A DNA stretch of 64,000 bases, taken from assembly GCA_051001135.1 (NCBI GenBank), contig JBPCNO010000186.1:1-64000 (forward strand), read 5' to 3'. Position 1 is the first letter of the stretch, and each line of letters begins with the position of its first letter. Positions 26,787 to 34,997 of the stretch are shown here, piece by piece. The notes beneath the pieces were generated by a model, which worked only from the letters and a program-made list of their open reading frames with translations, was not told the DNA's origin and searched no databases. The stretch comes from CAWHMN01 sp051001135 (lineage in GTDB: Bacteria; Acidobacteriota; Terriglobia; Terriglobales; Acidobacteriaceae). The position numbers were made by a program, and so were the translations under genes.

Positions 26787-28991
26787 ATGGCTACGGCCGC
26801 ACATTCACGCGCGCGCCTGGACCGGGCGGGAGAGTGGTTCTGGGAGTTTCTCAAGCAGGAGCTCGCACCCTACCCGGGCAGGTTGTGGACCGTCTCGCGC
26901 ATGGTCATCGCTTCCACCATTGCCATGCTGCTGATCATGACCTTCCGTCTGCCGAACGCTTTTCAGGCGGCGCTGTTTACTCTGCTGCTCTCGCGCGAGA
27001 GTCCGCAGGCAACCTGGGCCTCGAGCGTTCGGACCGTCGCGGCATTCGCGGCCGGGACCGCCTACGCCAGTCTCGGCGTGATGATGTTCATCGGCGATTC
27101 TATGGTTCACTTCCTGTGGATCGTAACCAGCTTCTTCCTGGCTTTCTTCGTCATCCGGATTGTGACCGACTACGGCAGTGCAGTGGCATTCGGCTTCCTG
27201 CTCGCGGGAGCCATTCCCTTGTGGGACGAGAACCTTCTGCCGGTGAATGTGCGGCTGAACGGAACCCTCTGGCTCGCGGCCTCCGTGGCGATCGGCGCGC
27301 TCCTGACTACTCTGGTCGCGTTTGTCTTCCAAGGGGTTCATCCCGAGAGCGTTCTCTTCGAGGGGATCGAAGACCGCCTGAAAGTGGTGCAGAATGTGCT
27401 CGACTCCCTGGCATCACAGCGGCCGATTGACGCGGCGACGGACAAAAAGCTCTCTCAATATTCGGTGGTCGGCCCATCCGGCCTGCGACGGTTGCTGAAC
27501 CGTTCCGGATATGAGCCGAACTTCAAAGCGCAGATGAACGCTGCGGTTTCCTTGGTAGGACGCCTGGTCGATCTCGCAGGAAACCTGCAACTATTTCAGT
27601 CCGAGACCTCCGCGACGGTCAGCGAAGCGGATCGGCAGCGCATGGCGCAACTCGCCGGGGAGATCGCTGAGTTGCACAACAACCTGAGACGGCCCCAGTT
27701 CCCTGAACGGTCGCGATCGCACCCGGGTGAGAGCTCTTCCGCACTGCCCTTCGTGCCGGAGATGGAACGAGCGGTCGCCCTGATTCCACACGCGTTCGGT
27801 TCCGGGGCAGGGCTCGGCCAGCTCATCGTGGATGTTGATCCGGAAGATCGCCCGCGGTTGTTTGTGCGGGACGCGTTTTCAAATCCGGAACACGTACGCT
27901 TCGCTCTGCGCGGATGTCTCGCGGCGATGATCTGCTACGTCATCTATACCGGCGTTGCGTGGCCCGGCATCAGTACCGCGGTCGCCACCTGCATCATCAC
28001 CGCCCTTTCAACCACGGGCTCTTCCCGCCAGAAGCAGTTCCTGCGGCTAGCCGGCGCCATCACCGGTGGATTTATCTTCGGTATGGGCGCGCAGGTGTTC
28101 ATCCTGCCCTACCTCGATTCCATCGCGGGATTTGCCGTCCTGTTTGCGGCGGTCACCGGCATCGCGGCATGGTTCGCTACCGCCAGCTCGCGTCTGTCCT
28201 ACTTTGGCGTTCAACTGGCGCTCGCCTATTACCTGATCAACCTGCAGGAGTTCACTATTCAGACTTCGCTGGCGGTGGCGCGCGACCGCGTTGTAGGCGT
28301 GCTGCTCGGCCTGGTCGTGATGTGGTTAGTGTTCGATCGCCTGTGGGTGAGAAATGCAGTGGATGAGATGCAGGCCATCTTCGCCCACAATCTGGAGCTC
28401 CTCGCCCAGCTTGCCCAGCAACTTCTGGAAGTCGATCCGAAGAAGGCATTGAGCCGGATCCGTAAGTTACGCGATGAGATCAATCAGAATTTTTCCGCCG
28501 TCAACGCTCAGGCCGATGCGGTGATCTTTGAGTTCGGGCCGTCGAGGCGGCGGAAGATTGAGATTCGTGACCGGATCAGACATTGGCAGCCGCGTCTGCG
28601 GACGCTGCTCTTGTTGCAGATTACGCTGGTGCAGTACCGGCTGCCCGAGCCACGGAAAGACCTGCCTGATCTGATAACCGCCGCACAACGCGCGTTCGAT
28701 CAAGCGATCTCCGATGCTCTGTGCGCGATAGCGGCTGAGGTCAACGGTAAACCGGCGTCTGCCCCGGTCGATCTCCGTGCATCGCAAGCGCGGCTGGAGC
28801 ATGAGATCCGGCAGCACTATCGAGACATCGGCAGCCCCATCTCCGCGCGCGCAAACGATGTGCTGAACCTGGTAGAGACGATCACGTCTGTGCTGGAGTC
28901 GCTGCATACCGACATCCACGGCGCTCTGTCGAAGCCGGTAGCAGAGGACGCGAGCCGGTTGCGTCTGAGTCCCGAAGAAAGCGCTTCGTGA
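26787..28991 (+). CDS. FUSC-family inner membrane efflux protein (AaeB-like)
   Basis: 734 residues with two membrane blocks, about 28-190 (MVIASTIAMLLIMTFRLP, FFLAFFVIRIVTDYGSAVAF) and about 370-520 (GISTAVATCIITALSTTGSS, ITGGFIFGMGAQVF), each followed by a soluble region. This is the FUSC layout of AaeB-type exporters for aromatic carboxylic acids, although the substrate here cannot be read. The start is 2 nt after the HlyD stop. It ends 11 nt before the stop of the convergent histidine kinase. Confidence 0.87.
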   Translation: MATAAHSRARLDRAGEWFWEFLKQELAPYPGRLWTVSRMVIASTIAMLLIMTFRLPNAFQAALFTLLLSRESPQATWASSVRTVAAFAAGTAYASLGVMMFIGDSMVHFLWIVTSFFLAFFVIRIVTDYGSAVAFGFLLAGAIPLWDENLLPVNVRLNGTLWLAASVAIGALLTTLVAFVFQGVHPESVLFEGIEDRLKVVQNVLDSLASQRPIDAATDKKLSQYSVVGPSGLRRLLNRSGYEPNFKAQMNAAVSLVGRLVDLAGNLQLFQSETSATVSEADRQRMAQLAGEIAELHNNLRRPQFPERSRSHPGESSSALPFVPEMERAVALIPHAFGSGAGLGQLIVDVDPEDRPRLFVRDAFSNPEHVRFALRGCLAAMICYVIYTGVAWPGISTAVATCIITALSTTGSSRQKQFLRLAGAITGGFIFGMGAQVFILPYLDSIAGFAVLFAAVTGIAAWFATASSRLSYFGVQLALAYYLINLQEFTIQTSLAVARDRVVGVLLGLVVMWLVFDRLWVRNAVDEMQAIFAHNLELLAQLAQQLLEVDPKKALSRIRKLRDEINQNFSAVNAQADAVIFEFGPSRRRKIEIRDRIRHWQPRLRTLLLLQITLVQYRLPEPRKDLPDLITAAQRAFDQAISDALCAIAAEVNGKPASAPVDLRASQARLEHEIRQHYRDIGSPISARANDVLNLVETITSVLESLHTDIHGALSKPVAEDASRLRLSPEESAS

Positions 28992-29002
28992 AAACGGTGT
29001 CG

Positions 29003-30526
29003 CTAAGTTGAGGATGCCGCTGGCAGCAGGATCGTGGCGCGGCAGCCCCCCTGCGGACGATTCACCAGCGTCACCGACCCTCCATGCGCTTCGGCGATCT
29101 GCCGCGCGAGCGCCAGTCCCACACCGCTTCCGCCGCTCTTGGTGGTGTAGAAGGGAACGAACAGGTTCGACGGATTGGTGATTCCGAGTCCGTTGTCCTC
29201 GATGGCAATCGCGATGTGCGAGCTGGAGATCTGCCAGTTCAGCGCGACCCATGGTTTCATCGGCTGTCCGCTCCCGCGTCCTTCGCGTGACGTCTGCGCC
29301 GCCTCGACGCCGTTGCGCACTAGGTTGATGAGCAGTTGCTCTATCTGGTCCGCGTCGATGCGCACGGTGACGTCGGGGCCGCCTCTGAGTTCCACCGGCA
29401 AGCGCGTCTCCAGTGCAAGTGTGCGTTCCACCAGCGGACGCAGCGCCACGGATGTGAGCTTCGGCGGCGGCAACTGGGCGAGTTGGCGATATGCCTGCAC
29501 GAAGCGGTGCAGCGACTCCGCGCGCCCTTCGATGATGCGCAGCCCGTGCTCCAGATCGCCCCCTTCGTCGATCCCCTGTGCGAGCGCCCGTGCCCGCAGA
29601 CTGCCCGCGATCGATTTGATGGGCGCGAGCGAGTTGTTGATCTCATGTCCCAGTACCCGGATCAGCCGCTGCCATGCCTGGCGCTCCTCCTCCCGCAATG
29701 CGGCGCTCACGTCGGAGAGCAGCAGCAGAGTGTGCGGCACTCCCCGCTGGCGAAAAGTGGATCGATGAACCATCCATCGCACCGACCGGTTGTCTTTTTC
29801 GAGCACGACAATGCCTTCGTCCTGTTCCACGAACAGCGAGCCCAGTCCGAGCGCCGCGGCGCTGTTGCCGGTGCTCTTCAGAGACGACAGCCCGAACAGG
29901 CGTTCCGCCGCGGGGTTCACCAGCCGCAGCACGCCCGCCGGGTCGAAGCCCAGCACCGGCGCATCCATCGCCACCACCACTCGCCGCAGCAGCGCGGCCG
30001 CTTCCAGCGCACCCACGCGCTGCTCCTGCAGCATGTCGGCAAGCGCATTGATCTCGTGCGCCAGTTCACCCAGCGCATCGTTGGCGCGTTCGCCCCGCGC
30101 GCGAAAGGCATAGTCTTCCTCGCGCAGTGCGCCGATCACATTGCTTAGCGTTTGCATGGGGCGCACCACATGCTCGACCAGCACGCTGGACATCACCAGG
30201 CCGAACAGCAGCAGACCGCCCAGCGTCATCAGCAGGGCGTACGGCGCCGCCTTCTGATGCAGCAGCAGTCCGAGCACGACCGCGATGCCCGGCACTACCA
30301 GCACCGCGCACAGCACCTTCAGCCGCGTTTCAAACGATGTGCGTTTTTGACGGCGCGTGTGCCGCCTTGCATGCCGGCGCTCAGGCCTGCTCTCCTGCCC
30401 GTTCTCCTGCATGCCTTCCCGCCCGCTCTCCTCCATGCCCTCCTGCATGCCCTCCTGCATGCCTTCCTGCATGGATCGATTGAACCACCTCACCCAGCGC
30501 AGCCGGCCTTCAGGGGAGCGCCGCAT
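29003..30526 (-). CDS. NtrY-type sensor histidine kinase
   Basis: 507 residues. A 60-residue hydrophilic N-terminus with MQEG repeats precedes two membrane segments (VLCAVLVVPGIAVVLGLLL, YALLMTLGGLLLFGLVMSSV). A HAMP region (VVRPMQTLSNVIGAL), a PAS domain (VVVAMDAPVLGFDPAGVLRL), a HisKA H-box HEINNSLAPIKS (His about 293) and HATPase motifs NLVRNGVEAA, DNGLGI and GGSGVGLALARQI follow. AGGAA lies nine bases before the start at 30526. It is the last gene of the efflux array and should phosphorylate the NtrC-type regulator encoded 60 nt upstream. Confidence 0.92.
   Translation of the reverse strand: MRRSPEGRLRWVRWFNRSMQEGMQEGMQEGMEESGREGMQENGQESRPERRHARRHTRRQKRTSFETRLKVLCAVLVVPGIAVVLGLLLHQKAAPYALLMTLGGLLLFGLVMSSVLVEHVVRPMQTLSNVIGALREEDYAFRARGERANDALGELAHEINALADMLQEQRVGALEAAALLRRVVVAMDAPVLGFDPAGVLRLVNPAAERLFGLSSLKSTGNSAAALGLGSLFVEQDEGIVVLEKDNRSVRWMVHRSTFRQRGVPHTLLLLSDVSAALREEERQAWQRLIRVLGHEINNSLAPIKSIAGSLRARALAQGIDEGGDLEHGLRIIEGRAESLHRFVQAYRQLAQLPPPKLTSVALRPLVERTLALETRLPVELRGGPDVTVRIDADQIEQLLINLVRNGVEAAQTSREGRGSGQPMKPWVALNWQISSSHIAIAIEDNGLGITNPSNLFVPFYTTKSGGSGVGLALARQIAEAHGGSVTLVNRPQGGCRATILLPAASST
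30398..30473 (-). repeat. 12-nt tandem repeats encoding MQEG units
   Basis: Three near-perfect 12-nt units at 30438-30473 encode MQEG, with degenerate copies continuing to about 30398. They form part of the cytoplasmic N-terminus of the histidine kinase. Variable copy number is likely. Confidence 0.75.
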
Positions 30527-30586
30527 AGAGCGGGTTCCTCGATCGGCAGGGGCAAGCGGCAGAAAGGAGACACGCGCAGAGAGGGT

Positions 30587-32008
30587 CTAGATGCCATGTT
30601 TTTCCATCCGCCGGTACAGCGCACCACGGCTGAGCCCCAGCGCCTCAGCGGCCTGGCTCACATTGCCGGACGCGCGTGCCAGCGCTTTGCGGATGAGAAT
30701 ACTCTCTACGCCTTCCAGGCTCATCTCTTCGAGGCCCGCCGCGCCCGCGGCCGCAACACTGCGGTGCGGAGCGAGGCTGAGATCGCCGACATCGATGTGC
30801 GTTCCCTGCACCATCAGTACCGCACGCTCCACCGCGTGATCCAATTCGCGCACATTCCCCGGCCACGCATATGCCAGCATGGCGCTGAGCGCCTTCGGGG
30901 TAAAGCCTGCCAGCGCTTTGCGATAGCGGCTGCTCCATCGGCTGAGGAAGTGGCCGGCGAGCAGCGGAATGTCCTCGCGACGCTCGCGCAGCGGTGGTAG
31001 ATGGATTTCGACCGTGTTCAGGCGGAAGAGCAGGTCGGCGCGAAACCGGCCTTCCGCGCTCTCCTGCTGCAGATCGGCGTTGGTGGCGGAGATCAGCCGC
31101 ACATCCACCTTGCGCGTCTTCGAGGAACCGACGCGCTCCAGTTCGCCCGTCTCGAGCACGCGCAGCAGCTTGGCCTGCTGCCGCATCGGCACATTGGCAA
31201 TCTCATCCAGGAACAGCGTTCCATGGTCCGCCAACTCGAAGCGGCCGATGCGGTCGGTGCGCGCATCCGTAAATGCGCCCTTCACGTGCCCGAAGATCTC
31301 GCTCTCGAAGGTCCCCTCCGGCAGCGCGCCGGTATTGACCGCCACCAGGTTCCGGCTGCCGCGCGCGGAGATGGCATGTAGCGTCTGCGCCACCACTTCT
31401 TTGCCCGTGCCGTGTTCTCCCGTGATGAGCACATTCGCATCGGATGGACCAATGCGGGCGATCATCGCCAGCACCGGCTGCATGGAGGGCGCCTCCGCCA
31501 GGAACGCGGGACGGCTCTCAGCGCGCAGGAAACGGTTCTCCGCCTCCAGCACCTCCGCCTTGCGCAGCGCGTGATGCAACTCGATCTGGGTGCGCAGCAC
31601 GGTGAGCAGGCGCGCGTTGTCCCATGGCTTCTGGATGAAGTCGCAGGCCCCGCGCCGCATCGCCTCGACCGCCAGATCCACGCTCGCCCAGGCCGTCATC
31701 ACGATCACCGGCAGACGGCTGTTGTAGCCCAGAATCTCCGCCAACAGGTCCAGCCCCTCCGCTCCGCAGGTGGTGTCCCGCGCATAGTTCATGTCCATCA
31801 GCACCGCGTCATAGCTCTCGCTGGCGATGCATTCGATGACCGATCGCGGCGAGGATGCCCGCTCCAGCCGGTAGCCCTCCGGACGCAGCAGCATCTCCAG
31901 CGCATCCAGGATGTGCGCCTGGTCGTCGGCCAGCAGCAGCCGCGGCTGGTCCGCCGGGCTGGTGCGCGCCTTCGCGGTGTGCGTGGATTGCTGCGGAACC
32001 GTCGTCAT
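30587..32008 (-). CDS. Sigma-54-dependent response regulator, NtrC family
   Basis: 473 residues. The receiver domain has Asp72 as probable phosphoacceptor (AVLMDMNYA). The sigma-54 AAA+ domain has Walker A GEHGTGKE (197-204), Walker B GTLFLDEI and a GAFTDA loop (244-249) in place of canonical GAFTGA; this variant is common in the subgroup. It also has a Fis-type HTH at the end (NVSQAAEALGLSRGALYRRM). It should open sigma-54 promoters when phosphorylated by the adjacent NtrY-type kinase. Start is 14 nt after the TolC stop. Confidence 0.93.
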   Translation of the reverse strand: MTTVPQQSTHTAKARTSPADQPRLLLADDQAHILDALEMLLRPEGYRLERASSPRSVIECIASESYDAVLMDMNYARDTTCGAEGLDLLAEILGYNSRLPVIVMTAWASVDLAVEAMRRGACDFIQKPWDNARLLTVLRTQIELHHALRKAEVLEAENRFLRAESRPAFLAEAPSMQPVLAMIARIGPSDANVLITGEHGTGKEVVAQTLHAISARGSRNLVAVNTGALPEGTFESEIFGHVKGAFTDARTDRIGRFELADHGTLFLDEIANVPMRQQAKLLRVLETGELERVGSSKTRKVDVRLISATNADLQQESAEGRFRADLLFRLNTVEIHLPPLRERREDIPLLAGHFLSRWSSRYRKALAGFTPKALSAMLAYAWPGNVRELDHAVERAVLMVQGTHIDVGDLSLAPHRSVAAAGAAGLEEMSLEGVESILIRKALARASGNVSQAAEALGLSRGALYRRMEKHGI

Positions 32009-32022
32009 CGTGGTTCACTCTA

Positions 32023-34269
32023 CTACGGCGTGGCCGGGGGCGCAGCAACCGGCACGGCGGGTGGAGATGAGGCGCCAGGCACCACACCCGCCCTGGCCTG
32101 ATTCAGTGAGATGCCCAGCCGCTCCAGCGTCTGCCCGGTGACGCGATACAGCTCCACCCGCGACTTCTGGTAGGTCGTCTCTGCCTGCGCCAGCGTGGAG
32201 CTGGCGATGGCCAGGTCATGCTCCGCTGAGAGCGTCTGGAAGTTCGATCCAGCGCCCAACTGCTGCTCCTGCTTCATGATGTCGAAGGTGCGTTGCGCCA
32301 GGTCGCGCGACTTGCGTGCCGCCTCCACGCGCGCCTGCACCTGCTGTAGCGCGTAGGCGGCGTTGCGCACGTCGATGCGCACATTCTTCTTCTGCTGCTC
32401 CAGCGCCAGCTCCGCTTGCTTGTACTCCAGCTCCGACCGGAACTGGTCCGCCTTAGCCTGGCGGTTGCGCAGCGGGATGTTCACTTGCAGCTCCGCCAGA
32501 TAGTCGGGTGAGGAGTTGTTGAAGGCGTTCTGCAGCGCGCCGCCGTACCCGCTCGGCACACTTACCGTGTTCGGGCCGCCACCCGTGTTGAAGTTCGGGT
32601 TCGGCTGCCCGCCCAATCCATAGCCGGCGTAGTAGGCCGTAGCCGTCACCGTCGGCAGCAACTGGTTGCGCAGCGCGCGCCGGGAGATCTGGTAGTTGTC
32701 CAGGTTCACCTGCGATTCGTATAGCTCCGGCCGGTTTTTGAGCGCCGAGGCGATCAGGTCCTGTACCGGCGCCATCGTCTCCGGCACAAAGGCCTGCGTC
32801 ACCGCAGTCGGAATCACCGGCGTCTCTTCCAGCGCCGGGTCCAGCCGCTTGGTCAGTGCATTCTTGATCAGCGATTCCTGGAACTGGAGCGATGTCCTCG
32901 CGATGGTCATGTCCTGATCGCGCGTGGCCACCTCGGCCTCCGCCTTCATCACGTCCATGGCCGGTACCGCCTGCAGTTCGAGCTGTTTGCGCTCGTCGTC
33001 CAGGGATTTCTGCGCGAAGGCCAGCGACCGCTCCTTCACCTGTACATCCTGATAGGCGTTGACCAGGTCCCAGTAGATGTCCTCGATCTGCGTGCTGGTG
33101 GCGATCACCTGCACCTTGAATGCCGTGGCGGAGATCTTCCGGTTGTTCTTCGCAATGCGGATGTAGCGCTTGTTCGGCGTAAAGCCGAAGCCCTGCAACA
33201 GTTGTTGCTGCAGCAGAAAGCGGTAGTTGGTGTTCAGCGATGGATTGAGTTGCTGAAACGGGCTGTTGATGGTCTGGCGCTGGTTGTTGAAATCGAATTC
33301 CAGCGTCGTTCCGGTGCTGAAGGACTGCAGATACGTGGCATCGAAGATGCCGGTGTTGAGCTTGAGCGAGGGCACGCCGTAGGTCACGGTGTTGACCAGA
33401 GGCTGAGTCAAATGCTCCAGGCTGGCTGTCGCAAGGATGTGCGGATCGAAGTTGGGGATCGGGGGCCCTTCGCCGAGCGTCGACTGGAACAGGCCGCCCG
33501 CGCCGGCGCCCGCGCCACCCGCGCCGCTGGAGGTGCCGCCCACGCCCGCCGATGGCGCCGCCGTGCCGCCCTCCGTGTTCTGCACCACGCCCGTATTTAC
33601 GCCCAGGATCTGGAACCCGGCCTTCGCGCGCAACAGGTCCATGTCGGCCATGGGCAGCGTGTAGCGGGCGATCGCCAGATCCAGGTTGTTTTCGAGCGCC
33701 AGATCGATCGCGTCCTGGAGCGACAGATAAAGCTTGCCGTCGCGGATCAACTGGTCCAATCGTGGCGAGTTAACCAGGTCCGGCTCCGGCACCTTCACCG
33801 CCGTGTAGCTGTTGAAGGGATTGTACGAGTGCGGCAGTGCGACGTTGAATGGCTGCTGCGACTGCGCAGTCGTCGCCTGCCCCGTCTGTACCTGCGCGCT
33901 CTGTGTCTGCGCTGCCGGTGCATCTGCTGTCGCGGCCGGCGCCGTCTGTGCCGGGCTTGTCTGTGTTTGGCTCGTCTGCGTTTGGCTCGTCTGCGTTTGG
34001 CTCGCCTGCGTTTGGCTCAGCAGGGGAGGCACGCCCGTCCCGGTCAGCGCAAGCGAAGCCAGCGCAACAGAGCCAAACCATCTCCTTCGAAGAGTCTGCG
34101 CGCGCTCTCGTTCCAGCAGAACCGGGTGCCCCATTCTAGCGAAGCTAGGGTGGGTCTTCTGCATCCCGGGCGCCTTGTCATCCCGAGCGCAGTCGAGGGA
34201 TCCATTGTTCGCTTCAGCCTTACCGTCCGCGGGAAAATGGTCTCGCATCTTGGCCCTGGTCGTTGTCAT
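32023..34269 (-). CDS. TolC-type outer membrane efflux protein with repeat-derived N-terminus
   Basis: 748 residues from the ATG at 34269, which overlaps the upstream ATPase stop (ATGA) and has GAGGAG ten bases before it. The first 45 or so residues are the translation of two dispersed intergenic repeats (SLDCARDD; THPSFARMGHPV). A probable signal peptide (FGSVALASLALTGTGV) follows only at about residue 65, then four SQTQT repeats. The TolC part begins at about residue 175 (LYLSLQDAIDLALENNLDLAIA) with two OEP repeats. Actual translation may start later (34164 or 34134); no ribosome binding site supports those. Role: outer-membrane exit of the ABC system in the same operon. Confidence 0.85.
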   Translation of the reverse strand: MTTTRAKMRDHFPADGKAEANNGSLDCARDDKAPGMQKTHPSFARMGHPVLLERERAQTLRRRWFGSVALASLALTGTGVPPLLSQTQASQTQTSQTQTSQTQTSPAQTAPAATADAPAAQTQSAQVQTGQATTAQSQQPFNVALPHSYNPFNSYTAVKVPEPDLVNSPRLDQLIRDGKLYLSLQDAIDLALENNLDLAIARYTLPMADMDLLRAKAGFQILGVNTGVVQNTEGGTAAPSAGVGGTSSGAGGAGAGAGGLFQSTLGEGPPIPNFDPHILATASLEHLTQPLVNTVTYGVPSLKLNTGIFDATYLQSFSTGTTLEFDFNNQRQTINSPFQQLNPSLNTNYRFLLQQQLLQGFGFTPNKRYIRIAKNNRKISATAFKVQVIATSTQIEDIYWDLVNAYQDVQVKERSLAFAQKSLDDERKQLELQAVPAMDVMKAEAEVATRDQDMTIARTSLQFQESLIKNALTKRLDPALEETPVIPTAVTQAFVPETMAPVQDLIASALKNRPELYESQVNLDNYQISRRALRNQLLPTVTATAYYAGYGLGGQPNPNFNTGGGPNTVSVPSGYGGALQNAFNNSSPDYLAELQVNIPLRNRQAKADQFRSELEYKQAELALEQQKKNVRIDVRNAAYALQQVQARVEAARKSRDLAQRTFDIMKQEQQLGAGSNFQTLSAEHDLAIASSTLAQAETTYQKSRVELYRVTGQTLERLGISLNQARAGVVPGASSPPAVPVAAPPATP
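33959..34018 (-). repeat. Four 15-nt tandem repeats (SQTQT) in the tolC-like gene
   Basis: Four 15-nt units at 33959-33973, 33974-33988, 33989-34003 and 34004-34018 are nearly identical and encode SQTQT/SQTQA-type units. They follow the probable signal peptide of the TolC-type protein. Confidence 0.85.
34124..34203 (+). repeat. Two dispersed repeats lying inside the 5' end of the tolC-like frame
   Basis: 34124-34153 is a hairpin repeat copy (CCCCATTCTAGC, GAA, GCTAGGGTGGG). 34177-34203 is a GTCATCCCGAGCGCAGTCGA-type repeat copy. Elsewhere in the window both families are intergenic; here both are read by the TolC-type frame. Confidence 0.8.
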
Positions 34270-34976
34270 CGTGCGGCGCGCTCCTCTGCGGAGTGCAGAT
34301 TCGGATTGCCGCTGTCCTCGACCAGCCAGCCATCGCGCACATCCAGCAGGCGATCGCCGTATGCGGCATTGGACTCCGAATGCGTCACCTGAATGATCGT
34401 GGTGCCTTGTTGGTTCAACGTGCGAAACAGTTCCATGATCTCCTTGGCCTGCGAGGAATGCAGGTTTCCCGTAGGCTCATCCGCCAGCAGCAGCGGAGGG
34501 TTGTGAATGACCGCGCGCGCAATGCCGACGAGCTGCTGCTGTCCGCCGGAGAGCTGGTTGGGAAACAGGTCCTTCTTCCCCACGATATTGAAGCGGTCGA
34601 GCGTGTCGGCCACCAGCCCCTGTCGCTCGGCTCGCGGCATGTTCTTGTAGGAGAGCGGCAGGTCGATGTTCTCCGCCACCGTCAGGTCGTCCAGCAGGTG
34701 ATAGCTCTGGAAGACCATACCGACACTCCGTTTGGCAAGCTCCGCCCGCTGCTTGCGGTTCATGCGGTGCACCGGCTGTTCCTCAAAGAAGTACTCGCCC
34801 GCCCACTGATCGTCCAGCAGCGCGATGGCATTCAGCAGCGAGGATTTCCCCGCGCCCGAAGGCCCCATGATGGTCACGAACTCACCCGGTCGTATGTCCA
34901 GGTGAATGCGGCGCAACACCCACGTCTGCCCCGCGCCCGTCTTGTAACTGCGTTCCAGATTGCGAAGTGAAATCAT
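34266..34976 (-). CDS. ABC transporter ATP-binding protein, MacB/LolD type (second of the operon)
   Basis: 236 residues. Walker A GPSGAGKSSLL (about 39-49), Q-loop FQSYHLL, signature LSGGQQQLVGIARA, Walker B LLLADEPTGNL and H-loop VTHSE are intact, so it is a competent ATPase of the export (MacB/LolD/FtsE) group. The start at 34976 lies 21 nt after the permease stop and the end overlaps the TolC start. It is the second ATPase of the operon; which permeases each ATPase drives is not clear. Confidence 0.94.
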   Translation of the reverse strand: MISLRNLERSYKTGAGQTWVLRRIHLDIRPGEFVTIMGPSGAGKSSLLNAIALLDDQWAGEYFFEEQPVHRMNRKQRAELAKRSVGMVFQSYHLLDDLTVAENIDLPLSYKNMPRAERQGLVADTLDRFNIVGKKDLFPNQLSGGQQQLVGIARAVIHNPPLLLADEPTGNLHSSQAKEIMELFRTLNQQGTTIIQVTHSESNAAYGDRLLDVRDGWLVEDSGNPNLHSAEERAAR

Positions 34977-34997
34977 CCTGTCCTTTTCTAGGTGTGT

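Noticed and set aside
30398..30473. CRISPR-like regular repeats
   Set aside because: Units are 12 nt, contiguous, without spacers, and lie inside a coding frame.
31258..31280. Missing Gly in the GAFTGA loop of the NtrC-type regulator (GAFTDA)
   Set aside because: GAFTDA is a common variant in this regulator subgroup, so it does not by itself suggest loss of sigma-54 contact.
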